From assembly GCF_009828095.1 (NCBI RefSeq), contig NZ_WTYP01000001.1, positions 62,001-126,000 on the forward strand: a stretch of 64,000 nucleotides of DNA, written 5' to 3'. Shown here in pieces: positions 25,527 through 33,363 of this stretch (position 1 is its first letter; each line of letters opens with the position of its first letter). A model generated the notes under the pieces. It had not been told where the DNA came from. It saw nothing but the letters and a program-made list of their open reading frames with translations, and searched no databases. The translations under genes were made by a program, and so were the position numbers. Source of the DNA: Pontixanthobacter luteolus (GTDB lineage: Bacteria; Pseudomonadota; Alphaproteobacteria; Sphingomonadales; Sphingomonadaceae).

Positions 25527-26873
25527 ATGACCAATACCGCCGCACCATTCGCTGCCCCCAGCCGCCGCCAATTCTTGGGCGCGACCGGCACCGCCTTTGC
25601 CGCCTTGCTCGCCAGCGGGTGCACTGCGGGGCCAGCAGCGCGCAACGCGGTATCCGGCGGCGAGGCTTTCGCGGGTTATGGCCCGCTCGTTTCTGACCCG
25701 GCGGGACTGCTCGATCTGCCGGCCGGCTTTTCTTACCGGATCATCTCCAAACTCGGCGATCGCATGGCAGACGGACTGACCGTGCCCGACCGCGCTGACG
25801 GGATGGGCTGTTTCGATCTCGGCAATGGCAAGCTGGCACTGGTGCGCAACCACGAATTGATGCCCGACAACGATCCGGGCGGCGATATTCCGATGGGTTA
25901 TGACCGGATCGAAGGCAAGGTTATGCCCGGTGGTACGACCACCATCGTGCTCGATGCGAAAACGCTGGAGATCGAACAGGAATATCGCTCGCTCGCCGGA
26001 ACGGTGCGCAATTGCGCTGGCGGGGTGACCCCGTGGGGCAGCTGGCTGACCTGCGAGGAAGCTGTCTTCGGTGTCACGGAAAAGAACCAGAAAGACCATG
26101 GTTGGGTGTTCGAAGTGCCTGCCAATGCTGGCACATTGGTCAATCCCGAACCACTGAAGGCGATGGGCCGTTTCAACCACGAGGCTGCCTGTGTCGATCC
26201 GGAAACCGGCATTGTTTACATGACCGAAGACCGGCAGGACAGCCTGCTTTACCGTTTCATTCCCAACGTGCGCGGCAAGCTTGAGCAGGGCGGCAAGCTT
26301 CAGGCACTGGCACTGACCAACAACATCACCGACAGCCGTAACTGGTCCGGCGAGACAGTCAGCACCGGCGACATGCACGAAGTGCGCTGGATCGACCTCG
26401 ACAATGTTGAAGCCCCCGAAGATGACCTGCGCAAACGCGGCGCGTCGCAGGGTGGGTTGCTGTTCGCAAGAGGGGAAGGCATCCATATGGGCGAGGGCGA
26501 GCTTTACTTCGCCTGTACCAATGGCGGCGCGGCGAAACTGGGCCAGATATTCAAGCTGGTACCCGGACGCGGCAAGCGCGCCGATGGGCTGGCGCTGTTT
26601 TTCGAAAGCACATCGCCCGATCAGTTCAACTACGGCGACAATTTGACCGTACAGGGCAATGGACACCTGATCGTCTGCGAAGACCAGTATACAGATGTGG
26701 TAAACAACCACCTTCGCGGCATCACGCCAGATGGCCAGGCTTATCCGCTGGCGTTGCTGCGGGTGCAGAGCGAACCGGCTGGTGCGTGCTTCTCTCCTGA
26801 TGGTAAGGTGCTGTTCGTGAACAGTTACAGCCCGACCGCCACACTGGCGATCACCGGTCCCTGGTTCGGTTGA
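25527..26873 (+). CDS. PhoX family phosphatase (DUF839), Tat-exported
   Basis: 448 residues from ATG 25527, with GGGAGAGA upstream. The N-terminus has a twin-arginine signal (SRRQFLGATGTAFAALLASG) ending in a lipobox-like LASGC. The mature domain shows PhoX/DUF839 blocks: GMGCFDLGNGKLALVRNHE, GAGGVTPWGSW-type NCAGGVTPWGSWLTCEEA (iron/calcium site Cys and Glu), GRFNHEAACVDPETGIVYMTEDR and a C-terminal DNLTVQGNGHLIVCED. PhoX enzymes are Ca/Fe phosphatases that release phosphate from organic esters; some DUF839 members have other roles. No pho regulatory site was seen nearby. Confidence 0.8.
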   Translation: MTNTAAPFAAPSRRQFLGATGTAFAALLASGCTAGPAARNAVSGGEAFAGYGPLVSDPAGLLDLPAGFSYRIISKLGDRMADGLTVPDRADGMGCFDLGNGKLALVRNHELMPDNDPGGDIPMGYDRIEGKVMPGGTTTIVLDAKTLEIEQEYRSLAGTVRNCAGGVTPWGSWLTCEEAVFGVTEKNQKDHGWVFEVPANAGTLVNPEPLKAMGRFNHEAACVDPETGIVYMTEDRQDSLLYRFIPNVRGKLEQGGKLQALALTNNITDSRNWSGETVSTGDMHEVRWIDLDNVEAPEDDLRKRGASQGGLLFARGEGIHMGEGELYFACTNGGAAKLGQIFKLVPGRGKRADGLALFFESTSPDQFNYGDNLTVQGNGHLIVCEDQYTDVVNNHLRGITPDGQAYPLALLRVQSEPAGACFSPDGKVLFVNSYSPTATLAITGPWFG

Positions 26874-26897
26874 GCCGCAGCGCGGGGCTGATCGCCG

Positions 26898-27461
26898 GTG
26901 TCGGCTTTCCTGTTCTCGCTGGTTGCGGTTTTCCTGACTTCGCTCGGCAGCCGTGACCAGGTCCTGATTGCGCGCCTTTCGGGCGTACTTGGGCGCAATT
27001 ATGCGCTGTTGGTACTTGGTTGCCTGATTGCTGCCGGCACCGCCGCATTGATGACAGCGGCGGGCGCGCATATCGGCGCGATGTTGCCCGGGCCTGCCAA
27101 AACGATGCTGGCCGCCTTTGCCCTGATTATGGCCAGCGCCGAACTGGCGTGGCCGAACCGCGTAAGGAAACCGGTGGAGCCAACCCGCTCTCTCGGCGCA
27201 ATCGGCATTGTGCTGCTTGCACGCCAATTCGGCGATGCCTCGCGCTTCCTCATTTTTGCGTTTGCTGCGGGGGCGGGCCTGTCGTGGTTTGCCGGTGCAG
27301 GCGGGGCAATCGGGGGAATCGCAGCGGTCGCTCTCGGCTGGGTTCTGCGCGGTGATCTGGAGGCTGTCTTGCCGCTCAGAACGATCCGTACCGTGCTGGC
27401 GATCGTGGTTGGCATCGCGGCAGCTGTGATCGCACTTTCCGCACGTGGTCTTATTTGGTAA
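26898..27461 (+). CDS. TMEM165/GDT1-like membrane protein, motifs degenerate
   Basis: 187 residues from a GTG at 26898. The protein consists of six hydrophobic segments in two repeats. GDT1 cation/H antiporters carry the motif E-x-G-D-K/R-T/S in each repeat. Here the first reads SLGSRDQ and the second QFGDASR, so the motif Glu is missing from both and the first Asp-Lys order is altered. Similar variants occur in sphingomonads. Mn/Ca transport is therefore doubtful. The gene begins 24 bases after the PhoX-type stop. Confidence 0.6.
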   Translation: MSAFLFSLVAVFLTSLGSRDQVLIARLSGVLGRNYALLVLGCLIAAGTAALMTAAGAHIGAMLPGPAKTMLAAFALIMASAELAWPNRVRKPVEPTRSLGAIGIVLLARQFGDASRFLIFAFAAGAGLSWFAGAGGAIGGIAAVALGWVLRGDLEAVLPLRTIRTVLAIVVGIAAAVIALSARGLIW

Positions 27462-27496
27462 TCGAGATATCCGATTAGTCTAAAAGGGACAAACTG

Positions 27497-27522
27497 GGAA
27501 ACCCAAGCGCGTTCCGCCCGTT
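27497..27522 (+). promoter_or_regulatory. Near-consensus EcfG (general stress sigma) promoter for dps
   Basis: GGAAA (27497-27501), 17 bases, then CGTT (27519-27522). The alphaproteobacterial EcfG consensus is GGAAC-N16/17-CGTT, so one base differs. It lies 38 bases before the dps start codon, and Dps is a classical stress-regulon member. Confidence 0.5.
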
Positions 27523-27560
27523 GATCTTGCATATGCACTTGATCCGAAGGGGACTATGAA

Positions 27561-28022
27561 ATGGCCAACACTGGCGACAACTCGAAAATGGCACTGGTCG
27601 GCGAACTTAACGGCCTGCTGGCAGACCACTTTGCACTGTATCTGAAGACCAAGAATTTTCACTGGCACGTGGCTGGACCGCGTTTTCGCGATCTGCACCT
27701 GATGTTCGACGAGCATGCCATCGAAATTCGTGACCAGATCGATGTGATCGGCGAACGGGTCCGCAAGCTAGGCGAGAATACGCTGACCGGCATCGCCTCG
27801 GTATCGAAAAACACGCAGGTCAAGGATCAGGACGACACCAGCCTCTCGGCCGAGAAAATGGTCGAAGAGCTCCGCGACGACAATGCTGCGATGGTCAAGC
27901 GCCTCAAAGAGATGAAGCCGCTGGCCGAACAGGCAGGCGACAATGCGACCGACGGTCTGCTGGATGACTGGACCGACATGGCAGAAGAGCGCGTGTGGTT
28001 CCTCAGCCAGACTTTGAAATAA
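27561..28022 (+). CDS. dps: Dps family DNA-protection ferritin
   Basis: 153 residues, the usual Dps size. The ferroxidase-centre residues are visible: LYLKTKNFHWHVAGPRFRDLH (His), then LMFDEHAIEIRDQIDVIGERV (Asp and Glu). Dps forms a dodecamer that oxidises iron with hydrogen peroxide and coats DNA in stationary phase or stress. AAGGGGA precedes the start. A probable EcfG promoter lies upstream and a strong terminator directly after, so it is a single-gene transcript. Confidence 0.93.
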   Translation: MANTGDNSKMALVGELNGLLADHFALYLKTKNFHWHVAGPRFRDLHLMFDEHAIEIRDQIDVIGERVRKLGENTLTGIASVSKNTQVKDQDDTSLSAEKMVEELRDDNAAMVKRLKEMKPLAEQAGDNATDGLLDDWTDMAEERVWFLSQTLK

Positions 28023-28043
28023 GGAATTGTCTTTCCCCCCGAA

Positions 28044-28079
28044 AAGCCCGTCGGAGCATTATGCCCCGGCGGGCTTTTT
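28044..28079 (+). terminator. Rho-independent terminator after dps
   Basis: An 11-base stem, AAGCCCGTCGG paired with CCGGCGGGCTT (one G-U), is followed by TTTT. It starts 21 bases after the dps stop and ends just before the 6-phosphogluconolactonase start region. Confidence 0.9.
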
Positions 28080-28094
28080 GTTATGGTGCGCCAC

Positions 28095-28715
28095 ATGGCC
28101 AATGTGACCCTTGTCGAAAATGCTGATGACCACGCGATCGCCGCGTGGCTGGAACAAAAACTGCTTGCAGAACTGCGGGATAGCGATGGGCGCATTGCGA
28201 TCACGGTTCCCGGCGGATCGACCCCGTTTCCGATATTCGAGCGGTTAAAAGACAGCGCAATCGATTGGTCGCGGATTGATGTGTGGCCTGGCGATGACCG
28301 GATTGTTCCGGAAGATCACGCGGCCAGCAACACCGGCAAGATCCGCAGCCTACTTGAACCTGTCGGCGCACGGATCGTCCCGCTTTCCCCCGATGCACAG
28401 CCGCCGCGTTTCGCTCTGGCGTGGCTTGGCATGGGGGCCGATGGGCATATCGCGTCCCTATTCCCGAATACGGATCCGAAGGCAGACGATCCGCAGCCTG
28501 TGCGAACCTTGACCCCCGATCCACTCCCTCCGGAGGCGCCGTTTGACCGGATCACACTGACCATTCCGGCGCTGCTAAACAGCGATGCGCTGGTGTTTGT
28601 CATCCGCGGCGAAGACAAGCGCGCCGTGTTTGATGCGGCTGCCGACGGCGAACATGATCTGCCGATTGCCCGTTTGCTATCGGCTGCCGGTCAGGACGTA
28701 CAATGCTTCGCCTGA
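28095..28715 (+). CDS. pgl: 6-phosphogluconolactonase
   Basis: 206 residues from ATG 28095; an ATG at 28083 is an alternative. The family motifs are VPGGSTPFPIFERL near the N-terminus, WPGDDRIVPEDHAASN in the middle and GMGADGHIASLFP, whose His is catalytic. It hydrolyses 6-phosphogluconolactone in the pentose phosphate or Entner-Doudoroff route. The usual partners zwf and edd are not in the window. Its 3' end overlaps the NUDIX gene by 13 bases, so the two are cotranslated. Confidence 0.9.
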   Translation: MANVTLVENADDHAIAAWLEQKLLAELRDSDGRIAITVPGGSTPFPIFERLKDSAIDWSRIDVWPGDDRIVPEDHAASNTGKIRSLLEPVGARIVPLSPDAQPPRFALAWLGMGADGHIASLFPNTDPKADDPQPVRTLTPDPLPPEAPFDRITLTIPALLNSDALVFVIRGEDKRAVFDAAADGEHDLPIARLLSAAGQDVQCFA

Positions 28716-29179
28716 TACCACCGGCCATGCACCGGTTGCTTTACCGTGCGGCTGACCGGGGCAGAACGGCGTGGTGGCGGCTGACGAAACCGGCCTTGCA
28801 AGGCGTGGCAGTGATTGCCACCGATCTGCAGGGGCAGTTGCTGCTGATCCGGCTTAGCTATGGTTCAGGCGGCTGGAACGTGCCCACAGGCGGGGTTGGT
28901 AAAAACGAACAGCCGGATGTTGCCGCGCGACGGGAACTGCAGGAAGAAACGGGCTGCGATGCTCACTCGCTCAAACTGATCGGCATTCAGGAAGACGTGC
29001 TGTTCGGCGCTGAAAACACCGTGCATGTTTTTGCAGCCAAGGTTTCGGGAATGCCCCGGGCCGACATGCGTGAAGTTATCGATGCGCGGTTTTTCCCGAT
29101 GCATTCACTGCCCGAACCGCTGACCAAGACCACGCGGCGCAGGCTGGCCTTGTGGGCGGAACATTCAAAGCAGGGATAG
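28703..29179 (+). CDS. NUDIX hydrolase
   Basis: 158 residues. The Nudix box is complete: G, five residues, E, seven residues, then RELQEETGC (GVGKNEQPDVAARRELQEET region, residues about 73-95). The box binds Mg and hydrolyses a nucleoside diphosphate linked to another moiety. The short hydrophobic/basic N-terminus (HRLLYRAADRGRTAWWRLTKPALQG) is common in a proteobacterial subgroup of unknown substrate. Its start lies inside the pgl gene, and its 3' end overlaps the convergent dinB by 15 bases. Confidence 0.88.
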   Translation: MLRLIPPAMHRLLYRAADRGRTAWWRLTKPALQGVAVIATDLQGQLLLIRLSYGSGGWNVPTGGVGKNEQPDVAARRELQEETGCDAHSLKLIGIQEDVLFGAENTVHVFAAKVSGMPRADMREVIDARFFPMHSLPEPLTKTTRRRLALWAEHSKQG

Positions 29180-30298
29180 CTGCGCCGTATCTGGCTTGCG
29201 CTCATCCTGCCCTTCGCGCTCCAGATTGGATAGTGTCAGCCCCATGAGGCGGATCGGCATCGGCAGGGGCAGCATCTCCTCCAGCAATTCGTGCCCGATA
29301 CGGGCGAATTCCGCTTTGTCCTGAACATTACCAGTCAGCGAGCGCGCACGCGAGACGATCTGGAAATCGGTGTATTTCATTTTCAGGGTGACGGTTCGCC
29401 CTTTAGCTTCGGATCGCTCAATCCGCTCCCACACGATGTCGACAATATTGTCCATTGTCTCCCGCAAGGCAGAACCGCTGGAGATGTCGTCGCTGAAGGT
29501 CCGTTCCCCGCCCACGGATTTCCGAATCCGGTTTGCACGGACCGGGCGCAGGTCAATCCCCCGCGCGGCGCGGTAGAGATAATCGGCGAAACTGCCGAAA
29601 TTGGCCCGCATGAATTCAATGTCCTTCGCCGCAAGGTCTGCGCCTGTTTCGATGCCGAGACGGGCCATTTTCTCGGCACCTTTCGGACCAACGCCGTGAA
29701 ACCTGCGAACAGGCAAAGTTGCCACGAACTGCGCGCCATGACCCGGCTTGATCACGCACAGGCCGTCGGGCTTGTTCTGGTCGCTGGCCAACTTGGCGAT
29801 GAATTTGTTGTAGCTGACCCCCGCGCTGGCAGTCAGCCCAGTTTGTTCGTGGATTCGCGTGCGGATCAGTTCGGCGATCCGGGTCGCGCTGCCGATCCCG
29901 CGAATGTCGTCGGTCACGTCGAGATATGCCTCGTCCAGACTGAGCGGTTCAACATGGGGAGTGAAATAGAGGAATATCTCGCGGATTTTGCCCGATGCCT
30001 CGCGGTAGGCGTCAAACCGGCTTTTCACGAATATGAGGTCGGGACACAGCCGCTTTGCAGTGACAGACGGCATGGCGGAACGGACCCCGAACTTCCGCGC
30101 TTCATAACTTGCCGCGGCTACCACGCCGCGGCCTCCGCTGCCCCCGACGGCCACCGGTTTTCCCCGCAGGTCGGGATTGTCGCGCTGCTCTACGCTGGCG
30201 AAAAACGCATCCATGTCGACATGGATGATCTTGCGCAGGCCGCTGGCTTCATCGCCGCCGCTGTCAGAGCCTGCATCCTGTCGATTCTCGTTCGTCAC
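29165..30298 (-). CDS. dinB: DNA polymerase IV (Y-family, translesion)
   Basis: 377 residues from a GTG at 30298. The catalytic carboxylates are in IIHVDMDAFFASVEQRDNP and SLDEAYLDVT, and the helix-hairpin-helix region is FHGVGPKGAEKMARLG. The palm, fingers, thumb and little-finger domains are all present. The extreme C-terminus (DTAQLSLL) resembles a beta-clamp binding peptide. It copies past DNA lesions with low fidelity. The start is uncertain because the region before DMDAFF varies in the family; an in-frame ATG at 30418 would overlap the divergent Bcr/CflA gene. No clear LexA box was recognised. Confidence 0.88.
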   Translation of the reverse strand: MTNENRQDAGSDSGGDEASGLRKIIHVDMDAFFASVEQRDNPDLRGKPVAVGGSGGRGVVAAASYEARKFGVRSAMPSVTAKRLCPDLIFVKSRFDAYREASGKIREIFLYFTPHVEPLSLDEAYLDVTDDIRGIGSATRIAELIRTRIHEQTGLTASAGVSYNKFIAKLASDQNKPDGLCVIKPGHGAQFVATLPVRRFHGVGPKGAEKMARLGIETGADLAAKDIEFMRANFGSFADYLYRAARGIDLRPVRANRIRKSVGGERTFSDDISSGSALRETMDNIVDIVWERIERSEAKGRTVTLKMKYTDFQIVSRARSLTGNVQDKAEFARIGHELLEEMLPLPMPIRLMGLTLSNLEREGQDERKPDTAQLSLL

Positions 30299-30373
30299 AC
30301 TGTAGGAATAGGCGCGTTCGGGTTTGCGGGGAACCGCCTGCGGCCCTGCTGATTTAAGTTGCAAGGTAAAACG

Positions 30374-30397
30374 TGCTGGCCTTTCGCACGGCCAGCA
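30374..30397 (+). repeat. Hairpin in the leader of the Bcr/CflA gene
   Basis: Perfect 8-base arms TGCTGGCC (30374-30381) and GGCCAGCA (30390-30397) enclose an 8-base loop. The hairpin ends 3-4 bases before the ribosome binding site (AAGGAAAA, about 30401) and 15 bases before the start codon, where it could influence translation. Confidence 0.5.
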
Positions 30398-30411
30398 GCC
30401 AAGGAAAACCA

Positions 30412-31635
30412 ATGACAACCCAGCCGATCAATCCGAGGCCCGCATTGGGCGAGCGCGAAATGATCGTGCTGATGGCTTTGCTGATGAGCCTGCAGGCCTT
30501 CGGGATCGATGCCATGCTCCCTGCGCTTGGCCAGATGGCCAGCGAAATGGGTGCGTCGGGAAATGACCGCCAGTTCGTGATCGGCGCTTACTTCCTTGGT
30601 TCCGGTATCGGCGCCTTCTTCCCCGGCGCATTTGCGGACCGTTTCGGCAGGCGCCCGGTGCTCGCAATCGGGCTGGTGTCTTACATCGTCCTTTCGCTCG
30701 CCTGTGCTTTGGTAACGGATTACGATGTGCTGCTGGCTTTGCGCCTTGTGCAGGGAATATCCTGCGCGGGTCTCAGCGTGGTCCCCGCTGCCATAGTGCG
30801 CGATCAGGTCGGCGGCGACCGCATGGCCCGATTGATGAGCCTGATCATGATGATTTTCCTGCTGGTGCCCATTCTCGCCCCGGCGGTCGGGCAGGGGATC
30901 ATGTATCTGGCCGGTTGGCGCGCGATCTTCGGGGCCATGGCGGTGGTTGGTCTGCTGGTCAGCATCTGGGTATGGGCGCGGCTGCCAGAGACGCTGCAGG
31001 AAGGCAACAAACAGGACATCAAGGTGGGCACCATCCTGCGCAATATGGGCACCGCGCTGACGGATCGCGGCGCGATCGGCTATGTCGTGGGCAGCGCGCT
31101 GGTGTTCGGTTCGCTGTTCGGCTTCCTCAATTCCAGCCAGCAATTGATCAGCGAAACATTCGGCATGGGCAACTACTTCGCCCTGATTTTCGGCGGCGCG
31201 GTGGTTGGCATGGTGCTGGCCAATTTCACCAATTCGCGGATCGTTGAACGCTTTGGCGCGCGCCGTGTCAGCCACACGGCCTTGATCGCATTCATCGCCA
31301 TCAGCGTGGTGCAATTCATCAGTGCCAGTCAGGCGCAGCAGCCCTTGGCACAGTTCATCGTCTTGATGAGCCTGTCGATGGCAATGCTCGGTTTTATTGG
31401 CGCAAACTTCAGTTCGATCGCGATGCAGCCGTTCTTCCATATCGCCGGTGCCGCCAGTTCAGCGCAGACCGCGCTGCGCATGAGCACAGGCGCGGTTCTG
31501 GGTGCGGTAATCGGCGGGCTATACGATGGAACGGCGCGGCCGCTGGCGGTTTCGATGCTCAGCTGCGCGCTACTGGCGCTGGCCATCGTGCTGTTCAGCG
31601 AACATGGCAAGCTGTTCCGCCGGGTGAGTAACTGA
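30412..31635 (+). CDS. Bcr/CflA family multidrug efflux MFS transporter
   Basis: 407 residues from ATG 30412 with AAGGAAAA upstream. Twelve membrane segments are predicted. The first helix region LMSLQAFGIDAMLPALGQMA, the loop motif GAFADRFGRRPVLAIGL and the helix 4-5 motif RLVQGISCAGLSVVPAAIVRD are typical of the DHA1 Bcr/CflA drug:proton antiporters. It exports toxic compounds from the cytoplasm; which ones cannot be told. It is divergent from dinB. No regulator gene is adjacent, but a leader hairpin is present. Confidence 0.87.
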   Translation: MTTQPINPRPALGEREMIVLMALLMSLQAFGIDAMLPALGQMASEMGASGNDRQFVIGAYFLGSGIGAFFPGAFADRFGRRPVLAIGLVSYIVLSLACALVTDYDVLLALRLVQGISCAGLSVVPAAIVRDQVGGDRMARLMSLIMMIFLLVPILAPAVGQGIMYLAGWRAIFGAMAVVGLLVSIWVWARLPETLQEGNKQDIKVGTILRNMGTALTDRGAIGYVVGSALVFGSLFGFLNSSQQLISETFGMGNYFALIFGGAVVGMVLANFTNSRIVERFGARRVSHTALIAFIAISVVQFISASQAQQPLAQFIVLMSLSMAMLGFIGANFSSIAMQPFFHIAGAASSAQTALRMSTGAVLGAVIGGLYDGTARPLAVSMLSCALLALAIVLFSEHGKLFRRVSN

Positions 31636-31679
31636 GTAACGACAGGGCACGTCAGATTGTGCGCGGGGGCCCGCAGAGC

Positions 31680-33227
31680 CTATTCGCTTTCCAGTCTACG
31701 CCAAGCCAGTTCGGCGAATTCGCACAGCAAGGGACGCGTGTCGCGCGGGTCGATAATATCTTCGACATTAAACCGTTCTGCGCTGCGGAATGGTGACGTG
31801 ACCTTGTTCAGCCGCGCCTTGATCTCTTCCAATTCGGCGGCAGGATCTTCGGCGGCTTCCAATTCCGATTTATAGGCAACCTCCAGCCCGCCTGCGATGG
31901 GCAGGCTGCCCCAGTCCCCGCTGGGCCAGCAGAAGCGGTATTGATAGGTTTCCGCATTGCTCATCGCGCTGCCTGCGATGCCGTATGCGCGCCGCAGTAC
32001 TACGGAAGCAAGCGGCACGGTGGCCTTGTAAATCGCATTCATCGCGTTGACGCCGTAACGGATGGTGCCCGCCATTTCCGCCTCGCGCCCGATCATGAAA
32101 CCGGGATTGTCGACCAGGTGAATGATCGGCAGGCGGAACTGGTCGGCCAGTTTCACGAACCGCTCGACCTTCTCGCTGGTCTTGGCTTCCCATGATCCGC
32201 CAAGGAAGCTCGGGTCGCTGGCAACCACGGCCACGGGATATCCGTTAAGCCGGGCCAGCGCGGTGATGGCCGCGCGGCCCCAGTTGCGGCCAATTTCGAA
32301 CACTGTGCCTTGATCCAGCACAATCTCCAGGCATCGGCGCATGGAATAGACCTGCTTCGGATCGCGCGGGACCAGACTGAGCAGTGCGTCTTCGCGCCGG
32401 TGGATCGGATCGGTGCAATTGGACCGGCGCGCCAGCTGGCCGACATGTTCGGGCATGAACGAAAGGAAATGCCGTGCGCGGGCAAACGCCTCGGCCTCGC
32501 TTGCCACTTCGTCATCGACCACGCCGTTGCGCGTGTGAATGTCGCTGCCGCCGAGGTCTTCTTTCGCCTGTTGGTGATCGGCGGCGCTTTTGTAGCTCGC
32601 GCCCAGGCCATCGACCACGGCGGGGCCGGCGGCGAAAATCTGGCTCAGCCCGCGAACCATGATTGAATAATGGCTGGCAACGGTGCGCGCTGCGCCCAGT
32701 CCTGCAGTCGGGCCCAGCGCCAGCGCCACAACGGGCACCGTATCGAGGTTCTTCACCACTTCGCCCCAGCCGGGCACTGCGGGAATATAGGTTGCGCCGA
32801 TCGCCTCCAGCGTCTTCACGCTTCCGCCGCCGCCGGTGCCGTCGATCATGCGGATGATGGGCAGCTTCATCTCGTGCGCCATCTTTTCCGCCTGTACCAT
32901 CTTGCGGCTGATCCCGGCATCTGCCGCGCCGCCGCGAATGGTGAAATCGTCTGCCGTGGCGACAACCGGTCGCCCCTCGATCAGAGCCTTGCCGAACAGG
33001 AACGGGGCGGGGAGGACACTCTCCAGATCGCCGTTTTCATCGTAGCTGGCCTTGCCCGCGATCTTGCCGATTTCGCGGAACGACCCGTCATCGACCAGAG
33101 CGGCAAGGCGCGCGCGTGCATCCATTTTGCCGCGGCCATGCTGGCGGGCGAGTTTTTCTTCCCCGCCCATGCGTTCCGCCAGTTCCTCGCGGCGGCGTAG
33201 TTCCTCGAGTTCGCTCTTCCAGGTCAT
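31680..33227 (-). CDS. Acyl-CoA carboxylase, carboxyltransferase (beta) subunit
   Basis: 515 residues from ATG 33227. It has the two crotonase-like halves of PccB/MccB-type carboxyltransferases: the N-half with RMIDGTGGGGSVKTLEAIG and LGPTAGLGAARTVASHYSIM, and the C-half with DPSFLGGSWEAKTSEKVERF and LVDNPGFMIGREAEMAGTIR. It transfers carboxyl from biotin to an acyl-CoA. The biotin carboxylase subunit is encoded just upstream in transcription (33364-35244). Propionyl-CoA (end product of the valine route in this window), methylcrotonyl-CoA or another acyl-CoA could be the substrate; the sequence alone does not settle this. Confidence 0.85.
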   Translation of the reverse strand: MTWKSELEELRRREELAERMGGEEKLARQHGRGKMDARARLAALVDDGSFREIGKIAGKASYDENGDLESVLPAPFLFGKALIEGRPVVATADDFTIRGGAADAGISRKMVQAEKMAHEMKLPIIRMIDGTGGGGSVKTLEAIGATYIPAVPGWGEVVKNLDTVPVVALALGPTAGLGAARTVASHYSIMVRGLSQIFAAGPAVVDGLGASYKSAADHQQAKEDLGGSDIHTRNGVVDDEVASEAEAFARARHFLSFMPEHVGQLARRSNCTDPIHRREDALLSLVPRDPKQVYSMRRCLEIVLDQGTVFEIGRNWGRAAITALARLNGYPVAVVASDPSFLGGSWEAKTSEKVERFVKLADQFRLPIIHLVDNPGFMIGREAEMAGTIRYGVNAMNAIYKATVPLASVVLRRAYGIAGSAMSNAETYQYRFCWPSGDWGSLPIAGGLEVAYKSELEAAEDPAAELEEIKARLNKVTSPFRSAERFNVEDIIDPRDTRPLLCEFAELAWRRLESE

Positions 33228-33237
33228 TTTTGTTTTC

Positions 33238-33257
33238 CGCACGCCATTCGGCGTGCG
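33238..33257 (-). repeat. Hairpin directly upstream of the carboxyltransferase gene
   Basis: Perfect 8-base arms CGCACGCC (33238-33245) and GGCGTGCG (33250-33257) enclose a 4-base loop. It ends 10 bases before the start codon on the minus strand, next to GGAAAAC. It may separate expression of the two carboxylase subunits or affect translation start. The remaining part of the 136-base spacer (33258-33363) shows no gene. Confidence 0.5.
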
Positions 33258-33363
33258 ATTTCCTCGCTCATTCCTTCAAGGATCGCGTCGCTGCGGGCGG
33301 GCGCTAAAGAACATCGGCGAGCTTGCGGTTGCTGCGCAACCATTTGGTGCTGAGCAGCAAGCC

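Noticed and set aside
25506-27227. 573-codon open frame on the minus strand
   Set aside because: It is antisense to the PhoX-type gene and the GDT1-like gene, both with recognisable domains; its composition (many His, Arg, Gln) is that of a shadow frame in high-GC DNA.
30295-31440. 381-codon open frame on the minus strand
   Set aside because: Antisense to the Bcr/CflA transporter gene; low-complexity His/Gln/Arg composition.
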